Assembly (NCBI GenBank): GCA_044507695.1
Contig: JBIQJD010000002.1
Coordinates: 248,001-312,000, forward strand
Direction of reading: 5' to 3'
Origin: JBIQJD01 sp044507695
GTDB lineage: Bacteria; Bacteroidota; Ignavibacteria; Ignavibacteriales; Ignavibacteriaceae
Length of the DNA stretch: 64,000 nt
The position numbers were made by a program, and so were the translations under genes. A model generated the notes under the pieces. The model made no database searches and was not told the origin of the DNA. It saw only the letters and a list, made by a program, of their open reading frames with translations. Positions 26,512 to 35,536 of this stretch are shown here, piece by piece; the first letter of the stretch is position 1, and every line of letters starts with the position of its first letter.

Positions 26512-27563
26512 TAATCAATCCATTCTGCTAAGAAGATATTTGTATCATTTGGATTTTTGTTAAACCTGTTTGATGCAAAGATCAGATGTTTGCCGTCTTT
26601 TGTGAACATCGGGAAACCATCAAATGAATCATTGAAAGTAATTTGTTCTAATCCTGTTCCATCAATATTTATTATGTATAAATCAAAATCTCTTCCTGTT
26701 TCACTGTTAAGATTTGATGAGAAGATAATCCGTTTTCCATCAGGATGAAAGAAGGGTGCAAAACTTGCTTTACCAAAATTTGTAACCTGTTTAATGTTTT
26801 TTCCGTCAGCATCCATAACATAAATCTCAAGCGCAGTTGGTCTGACTAATCCGTTTTGTACTAGATCATTATAATCTTCCAATTCTTTCTCTGTTTCCGG
26901 GCGGCTTGCTCTAAAAACAATTTTTGAACCATCGGCAGAAAAAAACGCACCGCCATCATATCCTTTTTCAAATGTAAGTCTTGTTTGATTTAATCCATCA
27001 ATATCCATCATATATAATTCCGGATCACCATCTCGTGTTGAAGTGAAGATAATTTTATCACCTAATGGAGAAACAGTTGCTTCAGCATCGTAGCCGTATG
27101 CATCCGTTAATTTGATAATATTAGTCCCATCTGCATTTGCAGAATAGATATCGAACGTCTCATATAGTTTCCAAACATAACCTTTACTTCTATCCGGCGG
27201 AGGTGGGCAGTTGGCATCAGCTTCATGTGTGGATGCATAAATTATTGTTGAATCTCCCGGCAAAAAATATGCACATGTTGTTCTGCCTCTTCCGGTTGAA
27301 ACCATCTTTTTATCAGTGCCGTCAATGTTCATAATAAAAATCTGATCACACTGCAAATCACCATGAGTTGATTGATAAATTAATTTATCTTCTTTAAAAG
27401 AAAGATAAGCCTCCGCGTTCTCTCCTTCTTCCGTAATCATCCGGATATTCTTAAGATGTTTTTCCTTTTCGAATTTCAGAGAATCAAATGAAGGGGTTTG
27501 TGAGAAAATAAATGCAGTTGAAAAGAAGCAGAAGATAAAAATGAAATGAAAAATCGTTTTCAT
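26511..27563 (-). CDS. TolB-like beta-propeller (PD40 repeat) protein
   Basis: A 350-residue exported protein. A signal peptide (ending FIFSQ) leads to at least five PD40/WD40-like repeats with the repeated pattern of IMNIDGTDKK, MMDIDGLNQTRLT and IINIDGTGLEQIT, each followed by a strand like GSKIVFRASR or GKHLIFASNR. This is the propeller fold of TolB and many secreted binding proteins; no catalytic domain is visible. It is the first gene of a minus-strand set and overlaps the M28 gene by 1 nt, so it may help present substrate to that peptidase; this is inference. Confidence 0.75.
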   Translation of the reverse strand: MKTIFHFIFIFCFFSTAFIFSQTPSFDSLKFEKEKHLKNIRMITEEGENAEAYLSFKEDKLIYQSTHGDLQCDQIFIMNIDGTDKKMVSTGRGRTTCAYFLPGDSTIIYASTHEADANCPPPPDRSKGYVWKLYETFDIYSANADGTNIIKLTDAYGYDAEATVSPLGDKIIFTSTRDGDPELYMMDIDGLNQTRLTFEKGYDGGAFFSADGSKIVFRASRPETEKELEDYNDLVQNGLVRPTALEIYVMDADGKNIKQVTNFGKASFAPFFHPDGKRIIFSSNLNSETGRDFDLYIINIDGTGLEQITFNDSFDGFPMFTKDGKHLIFASNRFNKNPNDTNIFLAEWID

Positions 27564-27606
27564 TACTAATCCCTGAATTTATAAAAATCTTACCGGAGAA
27601 ATAAAC

Positions 27607-28323
27607 CTATTCCGGAACGTGAACGAGGAAATATTGCTTTGCGCTTTCCCCAATGGATTTAGCTTCTTCCATTGTCATGTGCATATCATCATCCTGTGCA
27701 TCATCTGCATGGCCTGCTTCAATAATTGCAAGATCAGAATCTTTGGCCATCTTTACCAGATCTATACAATAAGCAGTATCACCGCCGTAGCAAATACTCA
27801 TTCCGTTAAATTTAAATTTATAACCTAAAGCCGGCACCTGGCGTGTTGTAATGCCATCAGATAAAAATTCTTTATGTATAACAGGAAATGGTCTGATTGA
27901 AATATTCTTACTTTTAAAAGTTTTATGAACACTTATTTCTTTCAATTCAATCTTATAAGAAATTGATTTTGAATATACTTTTTTAAAAGCGTGATAGATA
28001 CTCTCAATTTCAACACAGCCTTTGGGATAATGAATTGAAATGGGAGAGGTTTTACGCATCACTCTTAAATATGTAAGAAGAGACCAAACACCGCCAACAT
28101 GATCATGATGACCGTGAGTAATAAATAAATCTGAAATGTTGAGAAGATTTTTCATCCCCACTTCATTATTAAGATCACGTAAAATTCCGTCACCGGGATC
28201 AACTACAAAAAGATTATTATCAGCTTTAATTAAAATTCCTGTAGCAATATTTGGGATTGAACAGAATATCTTTATTGAAAAATTCTCTTTATTCCATGTA
28301 AGGGGATATTTTTGTATTACCAT
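27607..28323 (-). CDS. MBL-fold hydrolase, RNase Z-like
   Basis: A 238-residue metallo-beta-lactamase-fold protein with the metal motif THGHHDHVGG, a mid-protein HKEF stretch, an Asp in CYGGDTAYC and a late HMTMEEA histidine. The arrangement is nearest to the RNase Z / arylsulfatase-like subgroup of the MBL fold. The real substrate is not known. It lies 5 nt after the fur-like gene and is probably the last gene of the feoA-feoB-fur operon. Confidence 0.75.
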   Translation of the reverse strand: MVIQKYPLTWNKENFSIKIFCSIPNIATGILIKADNNLFVVDPGDGILRDLNNEVGMKNLLNISDLFITHGHHDHVGGVWSLLTYLRVMRKTSPISIHYPKGCVEIESIYHAFKKVYSKSISYKIELKEISVHKTFKSKNISIRPFPVIHKEFLSDGITTRQVPALGYKFKFNGMSICYGGDTAYCIDLVKMAKDSDLAIIEAGHADDAQDDDMHMTMEEAKSIGESAKQYFLVHVPE

Positions 28324-28328
28324 CGTGT

Positions 28329-28799
28329 TTAATGATTTTGTTTGTAATACTTACAAGTCTTAACATTCTTGCAGCGGGCAAAAATATTGAACGAGTAACT
28401 TTCTACTTCAAATCCGAGTTCTTCGCTAATTTCAAGCGGCAGTTCTTTTACTTTACGATTTATAAACTCAACTATTCGTCCACAATCCATGCAGATAAGA
28501 TGATCATGATTCTGCCGTTTATAACTGCTTTCATAGCGTGTCATATTATCGCCAAAATTGCGCTTGCTTATTAAATCGCACTGAACAAGCAGTTCAAGAG
28601 TTTTATAAACCGTTGCTCTTGAAACGCGTGAGTGCTGATTCTTCATCAGAATGTAAAGCTCATCTGCACCAAAATGACCATCATATTCCAATGCGGCATC
28701 CATTACTTCAAAGCGCTCCGGAGTTATCCTATTTTTTTCTGCTTTGAGAAATGTTCTGAATATTTCGGCGGCTTGCTGATTTTTCAATTCTACTATCAA
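28329..28799 (-). CDS. Fur-family metal-responsive regulator
   Basis: A 156-residue Fur-family protein: N-terminal winged helix with SRATVYKTLELLV near residue 60, the metal-binding stretch HDHLICMDCGRIVEF near 97, and a C-terminal CKNVKTC cysteine pair. The family (Fur, PerR, Zur) represses target genes when metal-loaded; the subtype cannot be assigned by eye. It is encoded just after feoB, so iron-dependent control of its own operon is likely. Confidence 0.85.
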   Translation of the reverse strand: MIVELKNQQAAEIFRTFLKAEKNRITPERFEVMDAALEYDGHFGADELYILMKNQHSRVSRATVYKTLELLVQCDLISKRNFGDNMTRYESSYKRQNHDHLICMDCGRIVEFINRKVKELPLEISEELGFEVESYSFNIFARCKNVKTCKYYKQNH

Positions 28800-28869
28800 T
28801 TTTTATTATTTTATTTATTAAAGATATAGGTGCGGCAGACTAATTTCAATATTATTTAGAACCGGCAAG

Positions 28870-30921
28870 TTAATTAATCCCGATTGCACGTAATCCGTTT
28901 ACAACTATAAACGTAAAGATGTACGCAGTGGATGTAAAGATTAATAACTGAAGCATCGGAATTCTCCATCCGCCTGTTTCTTTTTTTGAAACAGCAATTG
29001 TAGAAATACATTGAAGTGCAAATACAAAAAATACTATCAATCCTAATATTGTAGCCGGAGTAAATAATTTTTCACCTGTACTTTCAATAGTTGCCCCTCG
29101 CATCGCTTCAATCATTGATTGCTGCATAGGATCCGAATCATTAGTGACTTTAAAGATTAAAGCCAAAGAACTTACAAAAACTTCTCTTGCTGCAAATGTT
29201 GCAATTAAGGAAACACCAACTCTCCAATCCATTCCTAAAGGAAGCATAACCGGCTCAATAAATTTTCCTAATTCAGAAGCATAAGAAGTAGCTAATCTTT
29301 CTTCTGCCTGCTTTTGAATTACAACTTCCTGAGTAAGTCCTTCCGTATTAATCTCCGGATTTGTATTTGGGAAATAAGTCAGAAACCATAAAGCAAGAGA
29401 GAAGAACAAAATTGTTGGTCCGGCTTTTTGCAGATAAACTTTTGAGCTGACATATGTATTATTAAGAACAGTGCTCAGTTTTGGTTTTCTGTATGCCGGT
29501 AATTCAAGTATGAAGGAAGAGTTATCTACTTCCTTTATAACTCTGTTATTAAATTTATTAATTAAAGCTGCAACTATAACAGAACTTGAAATACTAAAAA
29601 TATAAATTCCGGCAAGCATAAGTCCGCCAAGCCATGATTTTCCGCCCGGTAAAAGAAACGCAATTAACAGCGCATAAACAGGAAGTCTGGCGCTGCAGCT
29701 CATCAATGGAATGATAAATATTGTTAAAAATCTTTCACGCTTATTTGGAATTGTACGCGTTGCAAGTATGGCTGGAATTGCACACGCAAAACCAGATAAC
29801 ATTGGAACGAATGATTTACCATTCAACCCGATTTTGGATAGCGGCCTGTCAATTAGCATAGCTCCGCGTGCAAGGTATCCGGTATCTTCAAGAACTCCAA
29901 GTATTAAGAAAAGAATAACTATCTGAGGAACAAAAACAAGAACTGCACCAGTTCCACTTATTATTCCGTTTGCAATCAAATCTCCCAGCCAGTTATTACC
30001 AATAGCATTAAAAGTAAACTCTGAAAAAGCACCAAACGCTTCATCAACCAGAGCCATTAAAGGTTCTGCAAGCCAGAAAATCGATGTAAATGTAACTGCC
30101 ATTATCAGAAAGAAAACACCCAGTCCCCAGATTCTATGAAGAAGAATTCTATCAATTTTAATTGTTGTTTCGTCAATCTTATGACAGTTTTCTTTAACTT
30201 CGGGATTTGATAAGATTACAAGCTGAGCATTAGCCGCATCAAGATTTATCCCATTTGATTTTAATTCTGAATGACCATTGGTTTTGAGCAATACCTTATT
30301 TTCAATTCTTTCTATTTCTTTATAGTAGGAAAGAAGGGAAGCGTTATCAGAACTGCTGAATCTTGTAATTTTATTTTTATCAAATGAAAAACGCCTTTTA
30401 ATCTTCTCATTTATTTCTTTAATCAGTTCAGAATGACCGTTGCCGGTTCTTCCATCAACTGAAACAACCGGGCAGCCAAGCTCAAAACTTAATGCTGCTT
30501 CCGAAACTCTGAATCCTTTTCGTGCCAGCAAATCAGTCATTGTTAACGCAATTATTACATTAAAACCAGAATCGATAATTTGTCTGGCTAATAACAAATG
30601 GCGTGAAAGCTGGCTTGCATCAACAGTAACAACAACAATATCCGGTTTACCCAAATTTGGATGTGAGTACAGCGCATCAATTGATACTTGTTCGTCAGGT
30701 GAAGAGGGAATGAGGCTGATAATGCCAGGTGAATCTAAGAGATTTGCATTAATATTAAATCTGGTAAGAAATTTACTGATTGAATATTCTACTGTGGCTC
30801 CGGGATAGTTTACGGTTTTAAAATTTTTTCCGCTTAAATAATTGAATAGAGTAGTCTTCCCGGAATTTGGAGGTCCAACTAAAGTAACCAGAGGCAAAGC
30901 CTCTACAGCCGTTTGGATCAT
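28870..30921 (-). CDS. feoB: Ferrous iron transporter FeoB
   Basis: A 683-residue iron permease. The N-terminal G domain has G1 GPPNSGKTTLFN near residue 16, DSPGI for G3 and LTMTDL for G4 (normally NxxD, here TMTD). The membrane part from about residue 270 has the two Gate regions typical of FeoB, with FVPMLSGFACAIPAI and the later SFAAREVFVSS-type stretch (IATFAAREVFVSS). It imports Fe2+ across the inner membrane. It overlaps feoA by 4 nt. Confidence 0.93.
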   Translation of the reverse strand: MIQTAVEALPLVTLVGPPNSGKTTLFNYLSGKNFKTVNYPGATVEYSISKFLTRFNINANLLDSPGIISLIPSSPDEQVSIDALYSHPNLGKPDIVVVTVDASQLSRHLLLARQIIDSGFNVIIALTMTDLLARKGFRVSEAALSFELGCPVVSVDGRTGNGHSELIKEINEKIKRRFSFDKNKITRFSSSDNASLLSYYKEIERIENKVLLKTNGHSELKSNGINLDAANAQLVILSNPEVKENCHKIDETTIKIDRILLHRIWGLGVFFLIMAVTFTSIFWLAEPLMALVDEAFGAFSEFTFNAIGNNWLGDLIANGIISGTGAVLVFVPQIVILFLILGVLEDTGYLARGAMLIDRPLSKIGLNGKSFVPMLSGFACAIPAILATRTIPNKRERFLTIFIIPLMSCSARLPVYALLIAFLLPGGKSWLGGLMLAGIYIFSISSSVIVAALINKFNNRVIKEVDNSSFILELPAYRKPKLSTVLNNTYVSSKVYLQKAGPTILFFSLALWFLTYFPNTNPEINTEGLTQEVVIQKQAEERLATSYASELGKFIEPVMLPLGMDWRVGVSLIATFAAREVFVSSLALIFKVTNDSDPMQQSMIEAMRGATIESTGEKLFTPATILGLIVFFVFALQCISTIAVSKKETGGWRIPMLQLLIFTSTAYIFTFIVVNGLRAIGIN

Positions 30922-31139
30922 GAAACCTTTATACAGTCCGCTTCATTTTTCCTTATTGCAATTAAAGTGCCTCTAATTGAAAATGCTAACGGATCATTAA
31001 AAACTGTTTTGTTCATAAGTTCTATTTGCTGGCCCGGGGTAAATCCAATTTCAAGAATTCTTCTTGAAGAAGGATGGCTGCAATCTATATCATCTATTGT
31101 TACTTTTTCCCCGTATTTTAAATCTGCTGCTGTTTTCAT
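30918..31139 (-). CDS. feoA: FeoA-like iron transport protein
   Basis: A 73-residue SH3-like protein with the FeoA-type core RILEIGFTPGQQIELMNK and FSIRGTLIAIRKNEA. FeoA binds or tunes FeoB during ferrous iron uptake. It is the first gene of feoA-feoB-fur-MBL, translated with a 4-nt overlap into feoB. A strong promoter and an inverted repeat lie immediately upstream. Confidence 0.88.
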   Translation of the reverse strand: MKTAADLKYGEKVTIDDIDCSHPSSRRILEIGFTPGQQIELMNKTVFNDPLAFSIRGTLIAIRKNEADCIKVS

Positions 31140-31162
31140 TTGTTAAGTAAATCCCGTCCATA

Positions 31163-31185
31163 TTATTTAGATTTAGTCTACATAA
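31163..31185. promoter_or_regulatory. Likely metal-regulator operator of feoAB
   Basis: TTATTTAGA (31163-31171) and TCTACATAA (31177-31185) form an inverted repeat matching at 8 of 9 positions around a 5-nt centre. It covers the promoter's -10 edge and the expected start point, the position used by repressors. It does not match the classical Fur box closely and has some resemblance to DtxR-type sites. Confidence 0.55.
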
Positions 31186-31213
31186 AAATAAGAGTGTACC
31201 GGACGAATGTCAA
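31185..31213 (-). promoter_or_regulatory. Promoter of the feoA-feoB-fur operon
   Basis: On the minus strand TTGACA (31208-31213) and TATTTT (31185-31190) are 17 nt apart. This is a near-ideal housekeeping promoter. Transcription should begin near 31178, inside the inverted repeat. Confidence 0.6.
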
Positions 31214-31366
31214 ATTAATTCATACCGGCTGGTCATCTTTTTCTTATAGCTGTTTGAAATTCTTAAAAAATAATTGCAAATAGATAAAAACTATTTTGTT
31301 TCTCACACAGCTATATATTATTTTGTTCTGAGATTTAATTTTTAATCCTAAAACAATTTGTCTATA

Positions 31367-33397
31367 ATGGGCTCAGTTATCCCCGGCAGCTACTTGAACC
31401 AGTACAACCAAAAAGGACATAACTCCAAACTTATCTTCGACAATTCCGAAAGCGTAATTTACTTTTTGAATTGCTCTACAAGGAAATACGATTACATGAA
31501 CTCCGCCGTAGTTGATTTAACCGGCTATACAATGTATGAGTTGAATGAAATCGGATTCCAGAGCATTATAAAAGAAATTGTTGACTCCAGTAAAAAATTT
31601 GCTGTTAAAGAAAATACTGATAAACCCAATTCAATAATTGAAGATTATTCAGCTAAATATCTTATAGAAACCAAGGACGGAAAATTAAAATGGGTTGAAG
31701 ATATTGCTTTTGCAAAACTGGATGAGAATGGCAAAAAAGACAGCTGCATTGGTGTGCTGAGAAATGTGACCCAAATGCATGATCTGTTCAACCAGCTTCA
31801 GGAAGAAAAAAATAAATTAAGTTCTGTTTTAGATCTGGCAGAAGTTCTTTTCATAATGCTGGATGATAATTTTGAATTAATTTTTGTTAACAGAAAAGCC
31901 AATTCAATTTTGGGGCAGGGTATTATTGGAAAAAACTGGATTGAGAATTTCATTCCTGAAAAAAACAGGGATGAGGTGAAATGTTTTCTCAGCAGCCTTT
32001 TTACAAGTGAAACAGATCAGCATGAAATTTTTGAAAGTACAATCCTTACTTCAAATGGTGAAAAAAAACTGATTAGCTGGCATAACTCAATTTTATATGA
32101 TGAAGATAAAAAAGCCAAATATTTAATTTCAATCGGGCATGATATAACAACAATCAGGCGCGATGAAAAAATCCAGTTAGTTATTTCTGAAATTTTACAG
32201 GCTGCAAATTCTGAAACTAATCTTGATGAATTATTTAAATTTATTCACCAGGCAATCACCAAATTAATGCCCGCTGATAATTTTTACATTTCATTATATG
32301 AGAAAGAAACCAATCTTATAAAATTTCCTTACTTTATTGATCAATATGATGAATCAGCACCGCCGAAAAGATTTGGTAAAGGATTAACAGAATATATTTT
32401 ACGCACAGGTGAATCTGCACTGGTTAATCAGCAGAAGGATAATGAACTTGTTGCTGCCGGTGAAACTGAAATGATGGGAACACCAACAAAAATCTGGCTT
32501 GGAATTCCGTTGAAGATTCAGGAGAATACAATTGGCGTAATGGTTGTGCAGGATTATCATAACGAATCAACTTACGGAGAAAGGGAGAAAGAAATTCTTG
32601 AAGTGATTTCTTATCCAATCTCACGAGCAATTGAAAGAAAAATTGTTGAACAGGAAAGGGATGAATTAATAACAAAATTAAAAGAACTGAACGAATCAAA
32701 AGACAGATTGTTTTCACTGATCTCACATGATTTGCGCAGCCCTTTTAACTCACTGCTCGGCTTTTCTGAAATTCTAACAACTGAATATGAAACTCTTACT
32801 AACGATGAAATTAAAGAATACCTGAATGTTATTTATGAATCATCTAAAAATTTATTTTCGATGACGAATAACATGCTTCAGTTTTCACGTTTTCAAATGG
32901 GCAAATTTGATTTTAAACCGGTTGAACTGAGTCTGAAAAAAGTTATAGCCGGTAATATTAATATGCTGAAGGGGAATGCAATTAAAAAGCAGCAGATACT
33001 TAATATTGAAATCGATTCTGCTCCGGAAGTTTTTGCAGATGAAGATATGCTGAATTCTGTAATTCAAAATCTTTTATCAAACGCAATAAAGTTTACAAAT
33101 AAAGGCGGTGAGATTAAAATTCAAACACGTCTGATTTATGAAGGAAATGTTGCAACACAAGTTGAGCTGCGCGTTGAAGATTCCGGAGTTGGAATTGCCG
33201 AAGATCAGATGGATAAAATTTTCAAAGAACATATGCATTCAACACCGGGAACAGAAAAAGAATACGGCACCGGACTTGGTTTATTGCTCGTTAAAGAATT
33301 TGTGGAGATTAATGGCGGAACAATCAGCGTTAAAAGTAAACCCGGCAAAGGAACTACATTCTCTGTTATTCTGCCCGCACATCAGCGTCCTTCCTAA
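31367..33397 (+). CDS. PAS-PAS-GAF sensor histidine kinase
   Basis: A cytoplasmic 676-residue kinase without membrane segments. It has two PAS-like domains (about 25-140 and 150-265), a GAF domain (about 275-430), then a HisKA dimerisation helix with phospho-acceptor in SLISHDLRSPFNSLLGF (near 454) and an ATPase domain with NLLSNAIKFT, DSGVGI and GTGLGL. An in-frame TTG at 31358 could be an earlier start. The GAF-kinase half is clearly a paralogue of the protein at 33460-35427. It probably senses a soluble signal or redox state. No DNA-binding partner is encoded beside it. Confidence 0.88.
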   Translation: MGSVIPGSYLNQYNQKGHNSKLIFDNSESVIYFLNCSTRKYDYMNSAVVDLTGYTMYELNEIGFQSIIKEIVDSSKKFAVKENTDKPNSIIEDYSAKYLIETKDGKLKWVEDIAFAKLDENGKKDSCIGVLRNVTQMHDLFNQLQEEKNKLSSVLDLAEVLFIMLDDNFELIFVNRKANSILGQGIIGKNWIENFIPEKNRDEVKCFLSSLFTSETDQHEIFESTILTSNGEKKLISWHNSILYDEDKKAKYLISIGHDITTIRRDEKIQLVISEILQAANSETNLDELFKFIHQAITKLMPADNFYISLYEKETNLIKFPYFIDQYDESAPPKRFGKGLTEYILRTGESALVNQQKDNELVAAGETEMMGTPTKIWLGIPLKIQENTIGVMVVQDYHNESTYGEREKEILEVISYPISRAIERKIVEQERDELITKLKELNESKDRLFSLISHDLRSPFNSLLGFSEILTTEYETLTNDEIKEYLNVIYESSKNLFSMTNNMLQFSRFQMGKFDFKPVELSLKKVIAGNINMLKGNAIKKQQILNIEIDSAPEVFADEDMLNSVIQNLLSNAIKFTNKGGEIKIQTRLIYEGNVATQVELRVEDSGVGIAEDQMDKIFKEHMHSTPGTEKEYGTGLGLLLVKEFVEINGGTISVKSKPGKGTTFSVILPAHQRPS

Positions 33398-33459
33398 ATG
33401 TTTTACAACAAACAGAAAAATAGATTAATTTCATCAGGTAAAATTTTTGCTTGAGTTAA

Positions 33460-35427
33460 ATGACTATGTCTGAAAAAATCAGGATAATGATTGTTGAGGA
33501 TGAACCAATTGTTGCCTTGGATCTTAAAAAGACACTGGAGAAATTAAATTATAGTGTAGCTGGTTCTGCGCGCAATGGTGAGGCGGCTGTTAAAAAAGCC
33601 AAAGCACTTCATCCTGATTTGATACTTATGGACATCATGCTCGGCAAAGGAATAAACGGAATTCAAGCTGCAGCAAGTATCAAAAAAGATTTAAATATAC
33701 CAATCATCTTTTGTACTGCTTACGCTGATAAAGAAACAATTGAAAATGCAAAGATAACAGAACCGTTTGGATATTTGATTAAACCGTTTGATGAAAAAAT
33801 GCTTTATGCCGTTATTGAAATGGCATTGTACAAGCATCGTATTGAATCAAATCTGCAGGAAAGTGAAGAGCGTTATAGAATTCTTGTTGAAAACTCACCG
33901 TATGCAGTTATAATTCATGACAATCTGGAAATCATTTATTTAAATTCTGCGGCTGCTGCATTGTTTGGAACAACTGATAAATCTGATCTGATTGGAACTT
34001 CAATTTATGAATTTATTCATCCTTCGTTTCAAAATATTGAAAGGGATAGAATTAATTCACTTAAACTGAATTCAAAGCCCCAAAGCATTGAAGAAAAAAT
34101 TCTGCGCTTAAATGGAGAAGTAATAGATGCGGAAATTTATTCTTCTCTTATTGAATTTAACGGCAAAGCTGCTGTTCAAATGGTGATAAAGGATTTATCA
34201 GAAGTAAAGAAAAAAGAGAAGATTCTTCAGGTAACTTTAAAGATTTTATACTCAGCACAGATTACTGATTCACTCGAGCAGTTGTTTTCACTTCTATACA
34301 AAACATTGCGCGCAATATTCCCGCTTAAAAATTTTCTTACTGCCTTATATGAAAAATCAACTGCACAAATTTCATATCCTTACGCTCAGGTTGAATCTGA
34401 TTTGCATCAGCAAAATGAACTTGATGATCTGCTTGTAAAAACAACCGCTGAAAAAAATATAACGCACTCATTCGATAAAGATGAATTAAAAAAAATGGGG
34501 AGCGATAATTCAGTTAAATGCAACATTCCGTTTTATTGGTTTGGGGTTCCGCTGCAGATTAATGATAAACTAACCGGAGTATTAATAATAAAAGCTGCTG
34601 ATGAATCGGAAATTCCTGATGAAAACATTAAAGAATTAATTGAGATAGTTGCCTATCCGGTTTCAACTGCAATTGAAAGGCGAATAATTGAGGAAGAACG
34701 GAAAAACAATAACAGGTATCTTAAAGATTTAAATGAAACAAAGGATAAATTCTTCTCAATAATTTCTCACGATCTTAAAAGTCCTTTTAATTCATTGCTT
34801 GGTTTCAGCGAGATACTGCAAACAGAATATGATAAATTGAGTGAAGCTGAAAGAAAAGATTACATAAGTTCTTTGTATGAATCAATGAACAATGTTTATA
34901 ATCTGATGCATAATCTGCTTGAGTTTTCCCGTTTCAGAAGCGGCGGATTCGAGTTTAATCCCAAAGAACTGAATCTTTCTTTTACAATAGAAGAAAACAT
35001 ACGCTTGTTAAGCGGAACGGCTGCAAAGAAGAAAATATCCGTTGAAACAAAATATCAAACAAAACCAATGATTTTTGCAGACAGCAATATGTTGAATTCT
35101 ATTATCCAAAATCTTTTAACTAACTCAATTAAATTTACAAGAAGAAACGGCAGAGTAATTATAAGTGTAAATGAATCAAACGGATTTGCTGAAGTATCAG
35201 TAATTGATAACGGTGTTGGCATGAGCAAAGAGATTCTTTCAAATCTTTTTAAACTTGATTCAAAACAATCACAGCCGGGCACAGAGAATGAGCCCGGAAC
35301 AGGGATGGGATTATTAATTACAAAGGAGTTTGTTGAAAAGAATGGCGGAAGAATTAAAGTTCAAAGCAGTCCTGAAAAAGGGAGTACATTTACATTCACA
35401 ATTCCGCTTGCAAGCAGAGCATTTTAA
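33460..35427 (+). CDS. Hybrid receiver-PAS-GAF histidine kinase
   Basis: A 655-residue cytoplasmic protein: N-terminal receiver with MIVEDEP and phospho-acceptor in LILMDIMLG plus the Lys in LIKPFDE, a PAS domain near 140-255, a GAF domain near 260-410, HisKA with SIISHDLKSPFNSLLGF near residue 436 and an ATPase domain with NLLTNSIKFT and GTGMGL. An N-terminal receiver ahead of the sensor suggests it takes phosphate from another kinase as part of a relay. It is a paralogue of the preceding gene from GAF onward. Confidence 0.88.
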   Translation: MTMSEKIRIMIVEDEPIVALDLKKTLEKLNYSVAGSARNGEAAVKKAKALHPDLILMDIMLGKGINGIQAAASIKKDLNIPIIFCTAYADKETIENAKITEPFGYLIKPFDEKMLYAVIEMALYKHRIESNLQESEERYRILVENSPYAVIIHDNLEIIYLNSAAAALFGTTDKSDLIGTSIYEFIHPSFQNIERDRINSLKLNSKPQSIEEKILRLNGEVIDAEIYSSLIEFNGKAAVQMVIKDLSEVKKKEKILQVTLKILYSAQITDSLEQLFSLLYKTLRAIFPLKNFLTALYEKSTAQISYPYAQVESDLHQQNELDDLLVKTTAEKNITHSFDKDELKKMGSDNSVKCNIPFYWFGVPLQINDKLTGVLIIKAADESEIPDENIKELIEIVAYPVSTAIERRIIEEERKNNNRYLKDLNETKDKFFSIISHDLKSPFNSLLGFSEILQTEYDKLSEAERKDYISSLYESMNNVYNLMHNLLEFSRFRSGGFEFNPKELNLSFTIEENIRLLSGTAAKKKISVETKYQTKPMIFADSNMLNSIIQNLLTNSIKFTRRNGRVIISVNESNGFAEVSVIDNGVGMSKEILSNLFKLDSKQSQPGTENEPGTGMGLLITKEFVEKNGGRIKVQSSPEKGSTFTFTIPLASRAF

Positions 35428-35536
35428 TTTTGCTGAAAAGATGAAATGATAAAATTCTTTCGTTATTCGATTTTAAAAATTATATTTAATACATATTTGC
35501 TGTTGATTCCACTCAAATTAATTAAAAATCTATTTG

